Notes: a model not told the origin generated them from the letters alone. Counted from the first letter of the stretch, positions 45,750-53,114 are shown. The stretch is 53,851 nucleotides of DNA from Patescibacteria group bacterium (GCA_016784175.1 JADHVC010000004.1:1-53851); one strand, 5' to 3'. Made by a program: numbers and translations.

Positions 45750-45878
45750 TTATACCATTGCAATAAATGCAACTAATAATACAAACAATAAAGCTCCAAG
45801 GCTAGTATGACTTGGTAGGTGTTTGCCACCACCACAACATGATTTTTTATTTATTTTACCATTTATTTTTTTTGTCAT
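45750..45878 (-). CDS. 42-residue Cys/Gly-rich membrane peptide
   Basis: MTKKINGKINKKSCCGGGKH followed by a short linker (LPSHTSLG) and one hydrophobic helix (ALLFVLLVAFIAMV). The CCGGGKH motif next to a helix is distinctive and could bind a metal or carry a lipid. A TATAAT-like sequence lies ~35 bp upstream. I do not recognise the family. It is convergent with the glycosyltransferases, 12 bp from their stop. Confidence 0.55.
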   Translation of the reverse strand: MTKKINGKINKKSCCGGGKHLPSHTSLGALLFVLLVAFIAMV

Positions 45879-45921
45879 TATTGTAAATTTATATTTAATT
45901 AATAAATATATTATAGCATGA

Positions 45922-46365
45922 TTATTCAAATGTTTTATTAGATTTGTTCCAGCCTAACTCTAGCATTTTTTTTGCGTCATTAAAGTCAACTAATACATAT
46001 AGAGTATATCCTTGTGGACAACTACAGATTTCACAAGTTTGTAAGCTTTGGTTATTTAAATCTGTAAATGAAATAGATTTTACATTTTTTATTTTAAGAT
46101 TGTTGTTCTTGTAGTGATCTTTTAGTATGACTATTTCATCTTCATCAATTTTATCGAGTTGTTCTTTTGGGTAGTTAGCATAATTGCTAGGATGAGCCTT
46201 GAGCCATTCAAACTCCCAAGGGTTTCCAAGGCATTTGATAGGATTCATTTCAAGCCAAATGTCATTATTATTGTATGTGGTTACCTTGGGAAAAAGCCAA
46301 ATTAAAAAAATGAGAGCCATTGGAATGAGAGTATATTGTATTTTTTTCTTTATATTTTTATTCAT
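45922..46365 (-). CDS. Membrane-anchored protein with Cys motif, unknown
   Basis: 147 residues. A basic N-terminus and one helix (about 10-26, TLIPMALIFLIWLFP) anchor a small outside domain. The domain includes WLKAHPSNYANYP and, near the C-terminus, CEICSCPQGYTLYVLVDFND, with three cysteines in a C-x2-C-x-C pattern. I have a memory of similar CxxCxCP...LYxLV proteins in CPR genomes, but no function. It lies in the same direction as the 42-residue peptide and may be co-expressed with it. Confidence 0.7.
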   Translation of the reverse strand: MNKNIKKKIQYTLIPMALIFLIWLFPKVTTYNNNDIWLEMNPIKCLGNPWEFEWLKAHPSNYANYPKEQLDKIDEDEIVILKDHYKNNNLKIKNVKSISFTDLNNQSLQTCEICSCPQGYTLYVLVDFNDAKKMLELGWNKSNKTFE

Positions 46366-46447
46366 TTTTTTATTATAGCATATTTTTATTTATGTAATAT
46401 ATTGATATCGTAGCATTTTTCAATTATCATCAAGAGATAGGTTTTAA

Positions 46448-46453
46448 TATAAT
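46448..46453 (+). promoter_or_regulatory. -10 box of the aminotransferase gene, leaderless
   Basis: TATAAT ends 6 bp before the ATG at 46460, so the predicted transcription start is the start codon. Confidence 0.5.
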
Positions 46454-46459
46454 TTTATT

Positions 46460-47620
46460 ATGTTTAAAAGAACGCAAAATATCAATTTAAGTTTGATAAA
46501 GGGAATAGAGCTTGAAGCTACAAAGTATTGCGATGTAGTCTCTTTGGCGCTTGGAACGCCTAGTTTTGATACCCCAGACTGTATTAAGAGGCGAGTGGAG
46601 GTCGCTTTAAAAAAAGGCTTAGTGGCGAAATATTCACTTTCACCAGGGTTGCCAGAATTAAGAGAACTTATAGAGATAACTTTAGCAAAAGAGAATATGT
46701 ATTACGATTGGCAAAAGGAGATAATTGTTACAGTTGGGGCGATAGAGGCAATTTCTGCTACATTGTTAACCATAACAAACCCAGGTGATGAAGTGTTAAT
46801 TCCAGATCCAACTTATACAAGCTATCGTGATGCTATAATAATGGCTGGTTGCAAACCAGTTTATGTACCATCTATTGAGAAAAATAATTGGTCACTAAAT
46901 ATAAAAGCTTTCAGTAAAGCAATAACCCCAAAATCAAAGGTTATATTTTTCTGTAATCCCAATAATCCTACTGGAACTCTTTATTCAAAGGAATCTCTTT
47001 TGGGATTAGCGGAAATAGCAGAAAGAAATAATTTATACATCATGAGCGATGAAGTATACAAAGATTTTATTTTAAATGATGATTATGATGACAAGTCAGT
47101 GTTTTCTTTGGCAGAGAATGTGAATTTACGGAAAAGAGTCATACGTATAGCAGGTTTTTCTAAGATGTATGCGATGACGGGGTGGAGAGTTGGATATATG
47201 CACTCCGATGCTTCAATTATTCAAGAAATTTTAAAAGTTCATGATGTACTTGTGACATGTGCGCCTGTGGTATCACAATATGCTGCACTTGGTGGACTGG
47301 AAATGGCTCAAAAAGATGTTCAATATTTTAAAAATGAATTTAAAAAAAGACTAGATTTAATTTGTTTAAGACTTGATAGGCTGAGTGAGTATTTTTCCTG
47401 TGATAGGCCAGATGGAGCATATTTCATGTTTGCTAAGATGCTAAAAGAAAAAGACTCTAAGGTATTTGCCTTTGATTTGTTAAAGAAAGCGCAAGTTGCT
47501 GTTGTGCCTGGCATATCTTTTGGTCCAAGCGGTGAGGGGTACATAAGATTTAATTTTGGAGTAAAGGAAGAATTTATTAATAAAGCTTTTGATAGAATCG
47601 AAAAATATTTTGGCATATAG
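46460..47620 (+). CDS. Class I/II PLP-dependent aminotransferase (aspartate-type)
   Basis: 386 residues. Fold-type I signatures: YSLSPGLPELRELI, the PLP phosphate-binding VGAIEA, NPNNPTGTLYSKE with the Asn that contacts the cofactor, SDEVYKDF with the Asp and Tyr, and the Schiff-base lysine in IAGFSKMYAMTGWRVGY. A C-terminal Arg for the substrate carboxylate lies in YIRFNFG. Substrate may be aspartate, alanine or an aromatic amino acid. It precedes cell-wall genes, where a D-amino-acid or alanine role would fit, but that is a guess. Confidence 0.92.
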   Translation: MFKRTQNINLSLIKGIELEATKYCDVVSLALGTPSFDTPDCIKRRVEVALKKGLVAKYSLSPGLPELRELIEITLAKENMYYDWQKEIIVTVGAIEAISATLLTITNPGDEVLIPDPTYTSYRDAIIMAGCKPVYVPSIEKNNWSLNIKAFSKAITPKSKVIFFCNPNNPTGTLYSKESLLGLAEIAERNNLYIMSDEVYKDFILNDDYDDKSVFSLAENVNLRKRVIRIAGFSKMYAMTGWRVGYMHSDASIIQEILKVHDVLVTCAPVVSQYAALGGLEMAQKDVQYFKNEFKKRLDLICLRLDRLSEYFSCDRPDGAYFMFAKMLKEKDSKVFAFDLLKKAQVAVVPGISFGPSGEGYIRFNFGVKEEFINKAFDRIEKYFGI

Positions 47621-47646
47621 TAGTTTAATTATTTAGTGATTTATTT

Positions 47647-48417
47647 ATGAAGTGTCTATTGAGGCCATTGTTAAGAATATATCTAAAAACGCTTGTAAAA
47701 TTAGCTATATTTATCCATAGGCCTGTAGTCGTGGCAGTAGCTGGAAGTATGAATAAGCATATTGCTAAGGAGGCTATTGTAAAAGAGCTTCTTTATTGCA
47801 AGATAGACGCAAGAGCGGGGCGAAGGGGGTTTAATACTGATATTGGATTGCCGTTAACAGTATTAAATTTACCAAGTGGTTTTAACTCGTATAAAGATTG
47901 GAGGCGGACGGTTATAATAGCGCCACGGGTAATTTTTAAAAAGATGGAGAGGGTATTAGTTTTAGAATTTGGAATTTCGGAGGTGGGGGACTCTCAATAT
48001 TTATTAAGTATAGTAAAGCCCCAAATTATTGTTATTACTGAAATTACCGCTCGCTACATAGAAAATTTTAAGAACACTGACCAGATTATTAGGGAGTATG
48101 AATGTCTAGTCACTAACATTAATGAGGACGGTTTAGTCGTGGCCAATATTGATAATTTAAATATAAGGAAGTTGGTGCTCTCGGTTAAAGCTCCGTTAAT
48201 AACTTTTGGTTTTAATGTTAAGGCTGATAATGTCATTGATTCCGTCGGGGTGCGAACTACAGGTCAAAGTGTTATAATTAAGACATCTGATAAATCGCAA
48301 TGCTTAAATGTCGATAGATTTGGAAAGCATCATGCTTACGCAGCGGTTATTTCTCAAATTGTATTAAAATATTTTTTAAGTAATGATAAATCCGTTCAAA
48401 AAAAGACAAAGGTCTAA
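47647..48417 (+). CDS. MurF-like protein without P-loop and ligase domain
   Basis: 256 residues related to the MurF at 17352: the same N-terminal hydrophobic/basic helix, FNTDIGLPLTVLNLPSGF, VLVLEFGISEVGDSQYL and VANIDNLNIRKLV. The ATP-binding loop that reads GSVGKTSAKEA in MurF reads GSMNKHIAKEA here, losing the G-K-T/S core. The C-terminal ligase domain is absent. It therefore cannot be an ordinary Mur ligase. The frame is intact and overlaps ftsQ by 35 bp, which argues against simple decay. A scaffold or regulatory role in wall synthesis is possible. Confidence 0.8.
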   Translation: MKCLLRPLLRIYLKTLVKLAIFIHRPVVVAVAGSMNKHIAKEAIVKELLYCKIDARAGRRGFNTDIGLPLTVLNLPSGFNSYKDWRRTVIIAPRVIFKKMERVLVLEFGISEVGDSQYLLSIVKPQIIVITEITARYIENFKNTDQIIREYECLVTNINEDGLVVANIDNLNIRKLVLSVKAPLITFGFNVKADNVIDSVGVRTTGQSVIIKTSDKSQCLNVDRFGKHHAYAAVISQIVLKYFLSNDKSVQKKTKV

Positions 48418-49228
48418 GTTTATTAATCCATATTATCAAGGTGCTGAGGAAAATTATAGCAAGCTCCATCTAATAAATAAATCATATAAGATAAAGTTGT
48501 TAGTATTTGAATTTATAATTGTTGCCTCAACGTTAGTGTGGTTTTTTTACTTTTCTGCGGTGTTTGATGTTAATTATGTAGAAATACGTGGGCAAAGAAG
48601 GATTCCTAAATCTGAGCTTTTAAGAGTGGTTCATGCGCAAATTAATGAGGATAACGCAATTTTGGGATCAAATTTAAATATTTTTTTGTTGAATGAAGAA
48701 AAACTTAAGGAAACGTTAAATGAAAAATATTATTTAACTTCACTCGAGATCATAAAAGATTTTCCAGATAGGGTTGATGTGCTTTTAGTTGAAGAGGATT
48801 ATTCGGCAATTTGGAGGGAAGGTGATAATTATTATTATATAAATAATGAAGGGTTGGTTGTAGAGAGGGCAAACCCGTTGGAGATAAAGAGTAGTTATCC
48901 TCTAATTGATAATAGTGGAGAAAATAAGTTTAAAGCTAATGTAATAGTAGGGGAGGAGGATCACATTGCTTATATTTTAGAGATTTTTAAATACTTCAGA
49001 AAAGAGCAATTAGATATAAAAGTGGCTATTGATAGATTTATGGTTGATGGTACTGATACCTTAAAATTAGTTTTACGTGAAGGGCCGTATATTTTATTTG
49101 ATTTTGCGCAAGATGCAGAACAGCAAGTATTGAAGTTAGTAACTATAAAAGATAAGAAACTTACTTCAGATTTTTTTAAAAAAGAATATATAGACCTAAG
49201 ATACGGCGATAGGGTTTATTATCGATAG
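48383..49228 (+). CDS. ftsQ: FtsQ/DivIB-type cell-division protein
   Basis: 281 residues: a basic cytosolic N-terminus, one membrane helix (about 36-56), a POTRA domain (~60-130: VNYVEIRGQRRIPKSEL, LTSLEIIKDFPDRVDVLLVEE) and an FtsQ beta domain with YYYINNEGLVVERA and YIDLRYGDRVYYR at the end. It bridges early and late divisome proteins (FtsL/FtsB). The start overlaps the MurF-like gene. It is separated from the main dcw segment by 30 kb. Confidence 0.88.
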   Translation: MINPFKKRQRSKFINPYYQGAEENYSKLHLINKSYKIKLLVFEFIIVASTLVWFFYFSAVFDVNYVEIRGQRRIPKSELLRVVHAQINEDNAILGSNLNIFLLNEEKLKETLNEKYYLTSLEIIKDFPDRVDVLLVEEDYSAIWREGDNYYYINNEGLVVERANPLEIKSSYPLIDNSGENKFKANVIVGEEDHIAYILEIFKYFRKEQLDIKVAIDRFMVDGTDTLKLVLREGPYILFDFAQDAEQQVLKLVTIKDKKLTSDFFKKEYIDLRYGDRVYYR

Positions 49229-49240
49229 ATAGGTGGATGG

Positions 49241-49663
49241 TTAGATAGATGATGTATTTTTTTTGGTTAAATAAAAAGAAAGGGGGAGTAGTAGGGCCAT
49301 TTGAAGAATTGGAGTTAAACCTACTTTAAAATAGGGGATAATTGGCATCGCATCAGTGTAAGTCCATCGGTGCCAAAGTAAAGCACGATATTCAATGCAT
49401 AGCGCAAATATTATTCCAAAAATAGCTAAAATTAAATAATCATTCTTATTGATATTTTTTATCCAGTTTGAATCATGTTTAAGTGTGATTACTATGTAGT
49501 AAACTAGTATTGTAAACACTACATCGCCAAATGTAGCTAAAAGGCAAGGCGCGAAGTGTTGAAAAAAAGATTCATATCCGTTAAATAGTTGTGCGTGTGC
49601 ATTCTCCCAGATAAGATTAAGTATAAAGCTGATAATTGATAAGGGTATTATTTGTTTGAACAT
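49241..49663 (-). CDS. Small four-helix membrane protein, unknown
   Basis: 140 residues with about four hydrophobic helices (residues ~5-20, 38-58, 75-92 and 115-135). Landmarks are FILNLIWENAHAQLFNGY near the front and EYRALLWHRWTYTDAMPIIP. A conserved Glu/His pair in WENAHAQ and Trp/Arg residues in the third loop resemble a widespread uncharacterised membrane family; I cannot name its function. It is convergent with ftsQ, 12 bp apart. Confidence 0.7.
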   Translation of the reverse strand: MFKQIIPLSIISFILNLIWENAHAQLFNGYESFFQHFAPCLLATFGDVVFTILVYYIVITLKHDSNWIKNINKNDYLILAIFGIIFALCIEYRALLWHRWTYTDAMPIIPYFKVGLTPILQMALLLPLSFYLTKKNTSSI

Positions 49664-49853
49664 AAAAAAGTCCTTGATAAGATTATTAAGAGATTTCTAT
49701 GTAGTAGCGTTTATTGGATTATATTATTAGTCTACCTTATTGATGGTTACTATTCAAGTTATGCACAATTGTGTTAGTGTGGAGCATAGTGGAAGTAATA
49801 TTTTAAGGAAATAGTAAAAAAGTAAGAATTATTGCATAAAATTTTAATTTTAC

Positions 49854-49929
49854 TTGACTTTATTTTAGATATATGCTACACTTATAACAGTTATATAGTT
49901 CATTTTACCATTCGCAATTCGCGGGTAAA
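49854..49929 (+). promoter_or_regulatory. Promoter and leader hairpin of the DGR target gene
   Basis: TTGACT (49854-49859), a 17-bp spacer and TACACT (49877-49882). The ~70-nt leader has a TTTACC/GGTAAA hairpin (49904-49929). The ATG at 49958 is preceded by AGAGGAGG, the strongest ribosome-binding site in the window. The rest of 49664-49853 is AT-rich with nothing recognised. Confidence 0.6.
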
Positions 49930-49957
49930 TATCAACTAACAAGAGGAGGAAGCGACG

Positions 49958-50881
49958 ATGACGACAGAGTCGATCACGTCCATCACGGATGGTCAGAGAA
50001 AGCAGTATTTTCGGTTTGGAGAGGATGCATTAGAGCGTGCTCTCACGGAGGCTGGCCTCGACAAAGAGGGCATCCAAAAACTTATTGGAAACGGAGGACA
50101 ATTTCAAGCAGACATGGTGGCCAGTATTAAAAGGCTTTCCGTCAGCAATCAGTTCGCCGATGAGGAAAAAGAGTCTACCCATGGGTATCTTTCGGGTTAT
50201 AAGCCCGATCCAAGTCTTGACGAAAATTTGGCTGACTTGGAAACTGAATTGGCAAGACTTCGTCAAATTCCAGAACTCGCTAGTGCTGATTACGATCGTG
50301 ATTATGCGGAGCGTATTCGTACTGGTGAAATCACGCTTCCAGTCGGAAATGAGCGTTGGACGTTGATCCCAAAATGGGAACTTCTCAGTAAAACCTATGG
50401 AGTTGCCGTCGAACGGCCACTTGCGCTTATCAGCCAAGACCGAGACGGAAATTTCCACAATTACCGTGAAGGTAAGCTTGGCGCAAGCTATCTTCGTCAA
50501 GGTGCACGTAGTGTCGAGATGTGGAAGCAATTGGCAAAAGACCAAAAAGGCGACATCTTGATCGTTCCAATTCAGGCTGGTATCGTCCATCGTGGACGAT
50601 CAGTTAGGCGGGCACGTGAAGTATTTCGTGCTCATGAGTTCGGTCTTGGTGCATTTGCCGTCGGAATGTTCATTTTGACACATCCAGAGCGCCTGAAGCA
50701 TCTTGATGATCTATGGATCGATTGCGCAGGAGATGAGTATTCACCGCATGCCGATGGCGATTTCCCGCGCGCCCCGCTCTTCCACTTCGATGACGGTCAG
50801 GTCAGGTTCGGCGCCTACTGGGTCAGCGATGCGCATTCGTACTACGGGTCGGCCTCTGGTTCGGTGGTCGTGTCGCAGTAA
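49958..50881 (+). CDS. DGR target protein with C-terminal variable ligand-binding domain
   Basis: 307 residues, no signal peptide or membrane helix. Residues 1-115 are helical and charged. Residues ~130-205 include GNERWTLIPKWELLSKTYGVAV. The C-terminal domain runs from GDILIVPIQAGIVHRGRS through FGLGAFAVGMFILTHPERL and LWIDCAGDEYSP into the variable region. Residues 264-307 are encoded by the VR; 13 of them are diversified (264, 271, 274, 276, 278, 283, 285, 286, 287, 291, 293, 295, 307). The fold is probably C-type-lectin-like, as in other DGR targets, but this is inferred. Codon use is far richer in C and G than in neighbouring genes. With its strong promoter and SD it is likely well expressed. 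Cytosolic or export-independent location is implied by the lack of a signal. Confidence 0.9.
   Translation: MTTESITSITDGQRKQYFRFGEDALERALTEAGLDKEGIQKLIGNGGQFQADMVASIKRLSVSNQFADEEKESTHGYLSGYKPDPSLDENLADLETELARLRQIPELASADYDRDYAERIRTGEITLPVGNERWTLIPKWELLSKTYGVAVERPLALISQDRDGNFHNYREGKLGASYLRQGARSVEMWKQLAKDQKGDILIVPIQAGIVHRGRSVRRAREVFRAHEFGLGAFAVGMFILTHPERLKHLDDLWIDCAGDEYSPHADGDFPRAPLFHFDDGQVRFGAYWVSDAHSYYGSASGSVVVSQ
50743..50878 (+). repeat. DGR variable repeat (VR)
   Basis: 136 bp ending at the last sense codon of the target gene. It aligns without gaps to the TR 568 bp downstream. It differs at 50747, 50768, 50769, 50777, 50783, 50789, 50805, 50810, 50811, 50813, 50816, 50828, 50834, 50840 and 50876. 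Every difference replaces an A of the TR (7 to G, 6 to C, 2 to T). The last ~35 bp before the final changed base are invariant and GC-rich, as expected for an initiation-of-homing site. Confidence 0.97.
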
Positions 50882-50944
50882 GATGCTTGAACTTTGAACA
50901 CTTGAATCTTGTGTCGAAAACTTGATACTTGATTCTTGAAACTT

Positions 50945-50959
50945 CCTGCCGAAGGCAGG
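50945..50959 (+). other. Small hairpin downstream of the VR
   Basis: CCTGCC-GAA-GGCAGG, a perfect 6-bp stem 66 bp after the VR. In the Bordetella phage DGR a hairpin just after the VR promotes homing; a similar role here is possible. Short CCTGCC/GGCAGG palindromes are also common scattered repeats in CPR genomes. Confidence 0.45.
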
Positions 50960-50970
50960 TCGCAACAATT

Positions 50971-51004
50971 GGGGTTATCCACAGGCTGGATAACCCCTTT
51001 TTTC
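50971..51004 (+). terminator. Terminator of the target gene
   Basis: GGGGTTATCC-ACAGGCT-GGATAACCCC followed by T-rich sequence (TTTTTT): a perfect 10-bp stem. Confidence 0.93.
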
Positions 51005-51462
51005 TTTGCTGATAATAATGTACAATAATATTGAGCTAGGCTAGTGCATGGTAGTTTACGAATTACTGTCGCCGAACTCTCTCTACGAACGAGAAAACAG
51101 CCAGAGTCCTTAAAGATTACGATTTTTGAGGAGAGTGCTGGTTTAAGGAGATACTGCTTGTTTTAGTCTGGAGCAGATGTTTCGGATTTATGAATATTGT
51201 TTATTGTATGGAGCTACTGCCAGATAAAATACAGAGAGAAGAGCATATAATCCACTAACTGGTGGACGTAAACCTCAACTTTCAGTGGCCATGGATAGAT
51301 TAAAACAACTACCGAATGCCGATGGCGATTTCCCGAACGCCCCGATCTTCAACTTCAATGACGGTCAGGTCAAGTTCAACACCAACTGGGTCAGCAATGC
51401 GAATTCGAACTACGGGTCGGCCTCTGGTTCGGTGGTCGTGTCGAAGTCTCTTCTTCAAAGGT
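51005..51462 (+). ncRNA. DGR template RNA (TR plus flanks)
   Basis: The non-coding interval between two terminators. It holds ~300 nt of unique sequence, the TR and ~16 nt of 3' flank. In studied DGRs the RNA carrying the TR with its flanks is the template and primer platform for the RT. Local pairing is visible upstream of the TR: ACTCTC with GAGAGT, CAGC with GCTG, and CCACT-AACT-GGTGG (51252-51265). TACAAT at 51021-51026 is a possible -10 box without a good -35. Transcript ends are inferred, not seen. Confidence 0.7.
51311..51446 (+). repeat. DGR template repeat (TR)
   Basis: 136 bp, same orientation as the VR. Read in the VR frame it encodes Asn at almost every diversified codon (AAT or AAC, ten of thirteen), the codons that adenine mutagenesis can convert to the widest set of residues without stops. 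Of its 31 adenines 15 differ in the VR; none of its 105 other bases does. Its GC content is far above its surroundings, as in the target gene. Confidence 0.97.
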
Positions 51463-51491
51463 AAAAAAGCATCTAAATAAGATGCTTTTTT
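51463..51491. terminator. Bidirectional terminator between TR and avd
   Basis: AAAAAAGCATCT-AAATA-AGATGCTTTTTT: a perfect 12-bp stem ending in U-tracts on both strands, 2 bp from the avd stop codon. It ends the TR transcript and the avd message. Confidence 0.92.
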
Positions 51492-51492
51492 G

Positions 51493-51834
51493 CTATAATG
51501 ATTTTATCCATCCACCTAGCATTTTGCCAATCTCATTAACAATTTTTTCAATTCGCAAATATTTTTTATCATCTATTGCCTTGTTTTCCCTTAGTAATCT
51601 AATAAATATTCTTGCAATATTTAATTTTAAACTAACATTTTTTAGTATTGGACTTTTTTCGTTTCTTGGTAGTTGAGCGGCTAATAAAATGCCCTCAATT
51701 ATATCTAAAATAATCCTTTCACAACGCTCAAAAGTCGTAAATCTTTCATGCTTAGGTATTACTTTTCTAAAATCATGAAGAGTTTTATACAGCTCATAGG
51801 ATTTTTTGCAAATTGGTATTTCTAATGTATCCAT
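51493..51834 (-). CDS. Avd-like accessory variability determinant (four-helix bundle)
   Basis: 113 residues from the ATG at 51834 (MDTLEIPICKKSYELYKTLH); the frame is open further upstream but that part overlaps the RT gene. It is all-helical and basic, with the pattern of the four-helix-bundle/Avd family: YELYKTLHDFRKVIPKHERFTTFERCERIILDIIEGILLA (shown only as landmark segments here: YELYKTLHDF, IPKHERFT, IILDIIEGILLA). Avd forms a pentamer that binds the RT and template RNA and is needed for cDNA synthesis. It is encoded on the opposite strand to the RT, with a 9-bp intergenic space. Confidence 0.85.
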   Translation of the reverse strand: MDTLEIPICKKSYELYKTLHDFRKVIPKHERFTTFERCERIILDIIEGILLAAQLPRNEKSPILKNVSLKLNIARIFIRLLRENKAIDDKKYLRIEKIVNEIGKMLGGWIKSL

Positions 51835-51843
51835 TATAATTAT

Positions 51844-52890
51844 ATGAAGACTTGTAAGAATATATTTAATCAAATAATATCTCCTGAAAATTTATTAATT
51901 TCGTGGGATGAATTTAAAAAGGGAAAGGGGAGTAAGGAGGATGTAATGAAATTTGAGTGGAATTTGGAGGATAATATTTTTAAATTACACCATGAGCTAG
52001 TCAGTAAAAATTATAAACATTGTGAATATACTTCTTTCCATATTCATGATCCAAAAAGGAGGCATATTCACAAAGCGAGTGTCAGGGATCGTGTCTTACA
52101 TCACGCTATATTTAGAGTACTAAATCCGATTTTTGAGCCGTCATTTATTCATACTTCATTTTCTTGCCGTGTTGATAAGGGGACTCACAAGGGCATAACC
52201 GCTTTATCACAAATGTTGAATAAAGTCAGTCAAAATAATACACAAAAATGCTTCGCCTTAAAATGTGATGTAAAAAAATTCTTTGATACAGTTCATCATG
52301 GGATATTAAGAAATATTATTTCAAAACGAATTAAGGACAATAATGCTCTTTGGCTTTTAGAGGAAATAATCGAGAGCTATATTACTAAATATTCAAATTT
52401 GTTTGATAGGAGGGGTATTCCGATTGGAAATCTTACCTCACAATTGTTTGCTAATATATACATGAATGAATTTGATCAATTTATTAAGAGCGATTTAAGA
52501 ATAAAGCACTATGTTAGATATACTGATGACTTTGTAATAGTGTCTCAGGATGAAAAATATTTGATTAATTTAGCTAAAGTACTAAACTTTATTTTGCAAA
52601 CTAGGCTAGACTTAAAATTGCATCCAAGTAAGGTGTGGGTTAGAAAATACAGTCAAGGTATTGATTTTCTAGGTTCTGTTATTGTGCCTCATTACAAACT
52701 ACCAAGAGCCAAGACAAAGCAACGTATTTTTAGAAAAACCAAGCAGAAATTAAAGGAGTTTAATGGAGATAAGATTTCCGAAAATACATTAAATCAGACC
52801 TTGCAATCATATTTGGGTGTTCTTACTCACACAAGCTCTTTTAAGGTAAGTGAACAATTGAAAAATCAATACTTTTTCGGCATTAATTAG
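51844..52890 (+). CDS. DGR reverse transcriptase
   Basis: 348 residues. RT fingers and palm are clear: RDRVLHHAIFRVLNPIFEPSF, the first catalytic Asp at ~142 in LKCDVKKFFDTV, and RRGIPIGNLTSQLFANIYMNEFD with the DGR-type motif (I/L/V)GxxxSQ at 194-200. YTDD at 226-229 supplies the other two catalytic Asp, and the thumb includes VWVRKYSQGIDFLGSVI. It lacks the maturase and endonuclease domains of group II intron RTs. The IGNLTSQ motif and the adjacent TR/VR pair and avd assign it to a diversity-generating retroelement. It copies TR RNA with misincorporation opposite adenine. A TATAAT lies 3 bp before the ATG, in the 9-bp gap shared with avd. Confidence 0.95.
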   Translation: MKTCKNIFNQIISPENLLISWDEFKKGKGSKEDVMKFEWNLEDNIFKLHHELVSKNYKHCEYTSFHIHDPKRRHIHKASVRDRVLHHAIFRVLNPIFEPSFIHTSFSCRVDKGTHKGITALSQMLNKVSQNNTQKCFALKCDVKKFFDTVHHGILRNIISKRIKDNNALWLLEEIIESYITKYSNLFDRRGIPIGNLTSQLFANIYMNEFDQFIKSDLRIKHYVRYTDDFVIVSQDEKYLINLAKVLNFILQTRLDLKLHPSKVWVRKYSQGIDFLGSVIVPHYKLPRAKTKQRIFRKTKQKLKEFNGDKISENTLNQTLQSYLGVLTHTSSFKVSEQLKNQYFFGIN

Positions 52891-53114
52891 TCGTTGCGCT
52901 TCTTTTTCTGAATGATATAATCTTCATCTATATTAGACAGATCTTTAGCCAATTTACTCATATGCCGACAATCTCTTTTTAGTGCTTTTAAATTTTCTTC
53001 TTTGTTATAAATAATATCCTTAATACTCCTGCATAATGAATTAAGTGCATTGGATAAAGTAATAAAATACTCTTTTTTAGAAATGAATCCTCGAATTTTA
53101 GTTTTTCTTGACAT
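52887..53114 (-). CDS. 75-residue basic helical protein, unknown, convergent with the RT
   Basis: MSRKTKIRGFISKKEYFITLSNALN start (landmarks only), a helical middle (IKDIIYNKEENLKALKRDC) and a Lys/Arg/Asp-rich tail. It overlaps the RT stop by 4 bp on the opposite strand. A hairpin ATTTGC-TATTA-GCAAAT lies within ~20 bp upstream of its ATG. It has no motif I recognise. By position it may be a second DGR accessory protein, but equally an unrelated small gene. Confidence 0.5.
   Translation of the reverse strand: MSRKTKIRGFISKKEYFITLSNALNSLCRSIKDIIYNKEENLKALKRDCRHMSKLAKDLSNIDEDYIIQKKKRND

Noticed and set aside
50030-50590. 186-residue frame antisense to the DGR target, and others in this gene
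   Set aside because: Long shadow frames arise from the higher GC content here. None has a start signal or family motif.
51844-52890. Retron or group II intron as source of the RT
   Set aside because: No msr/msd-like RNA before the RT, no maturase or endonuclease domain, and the TR/VR adenine pattern specifies a DGR.
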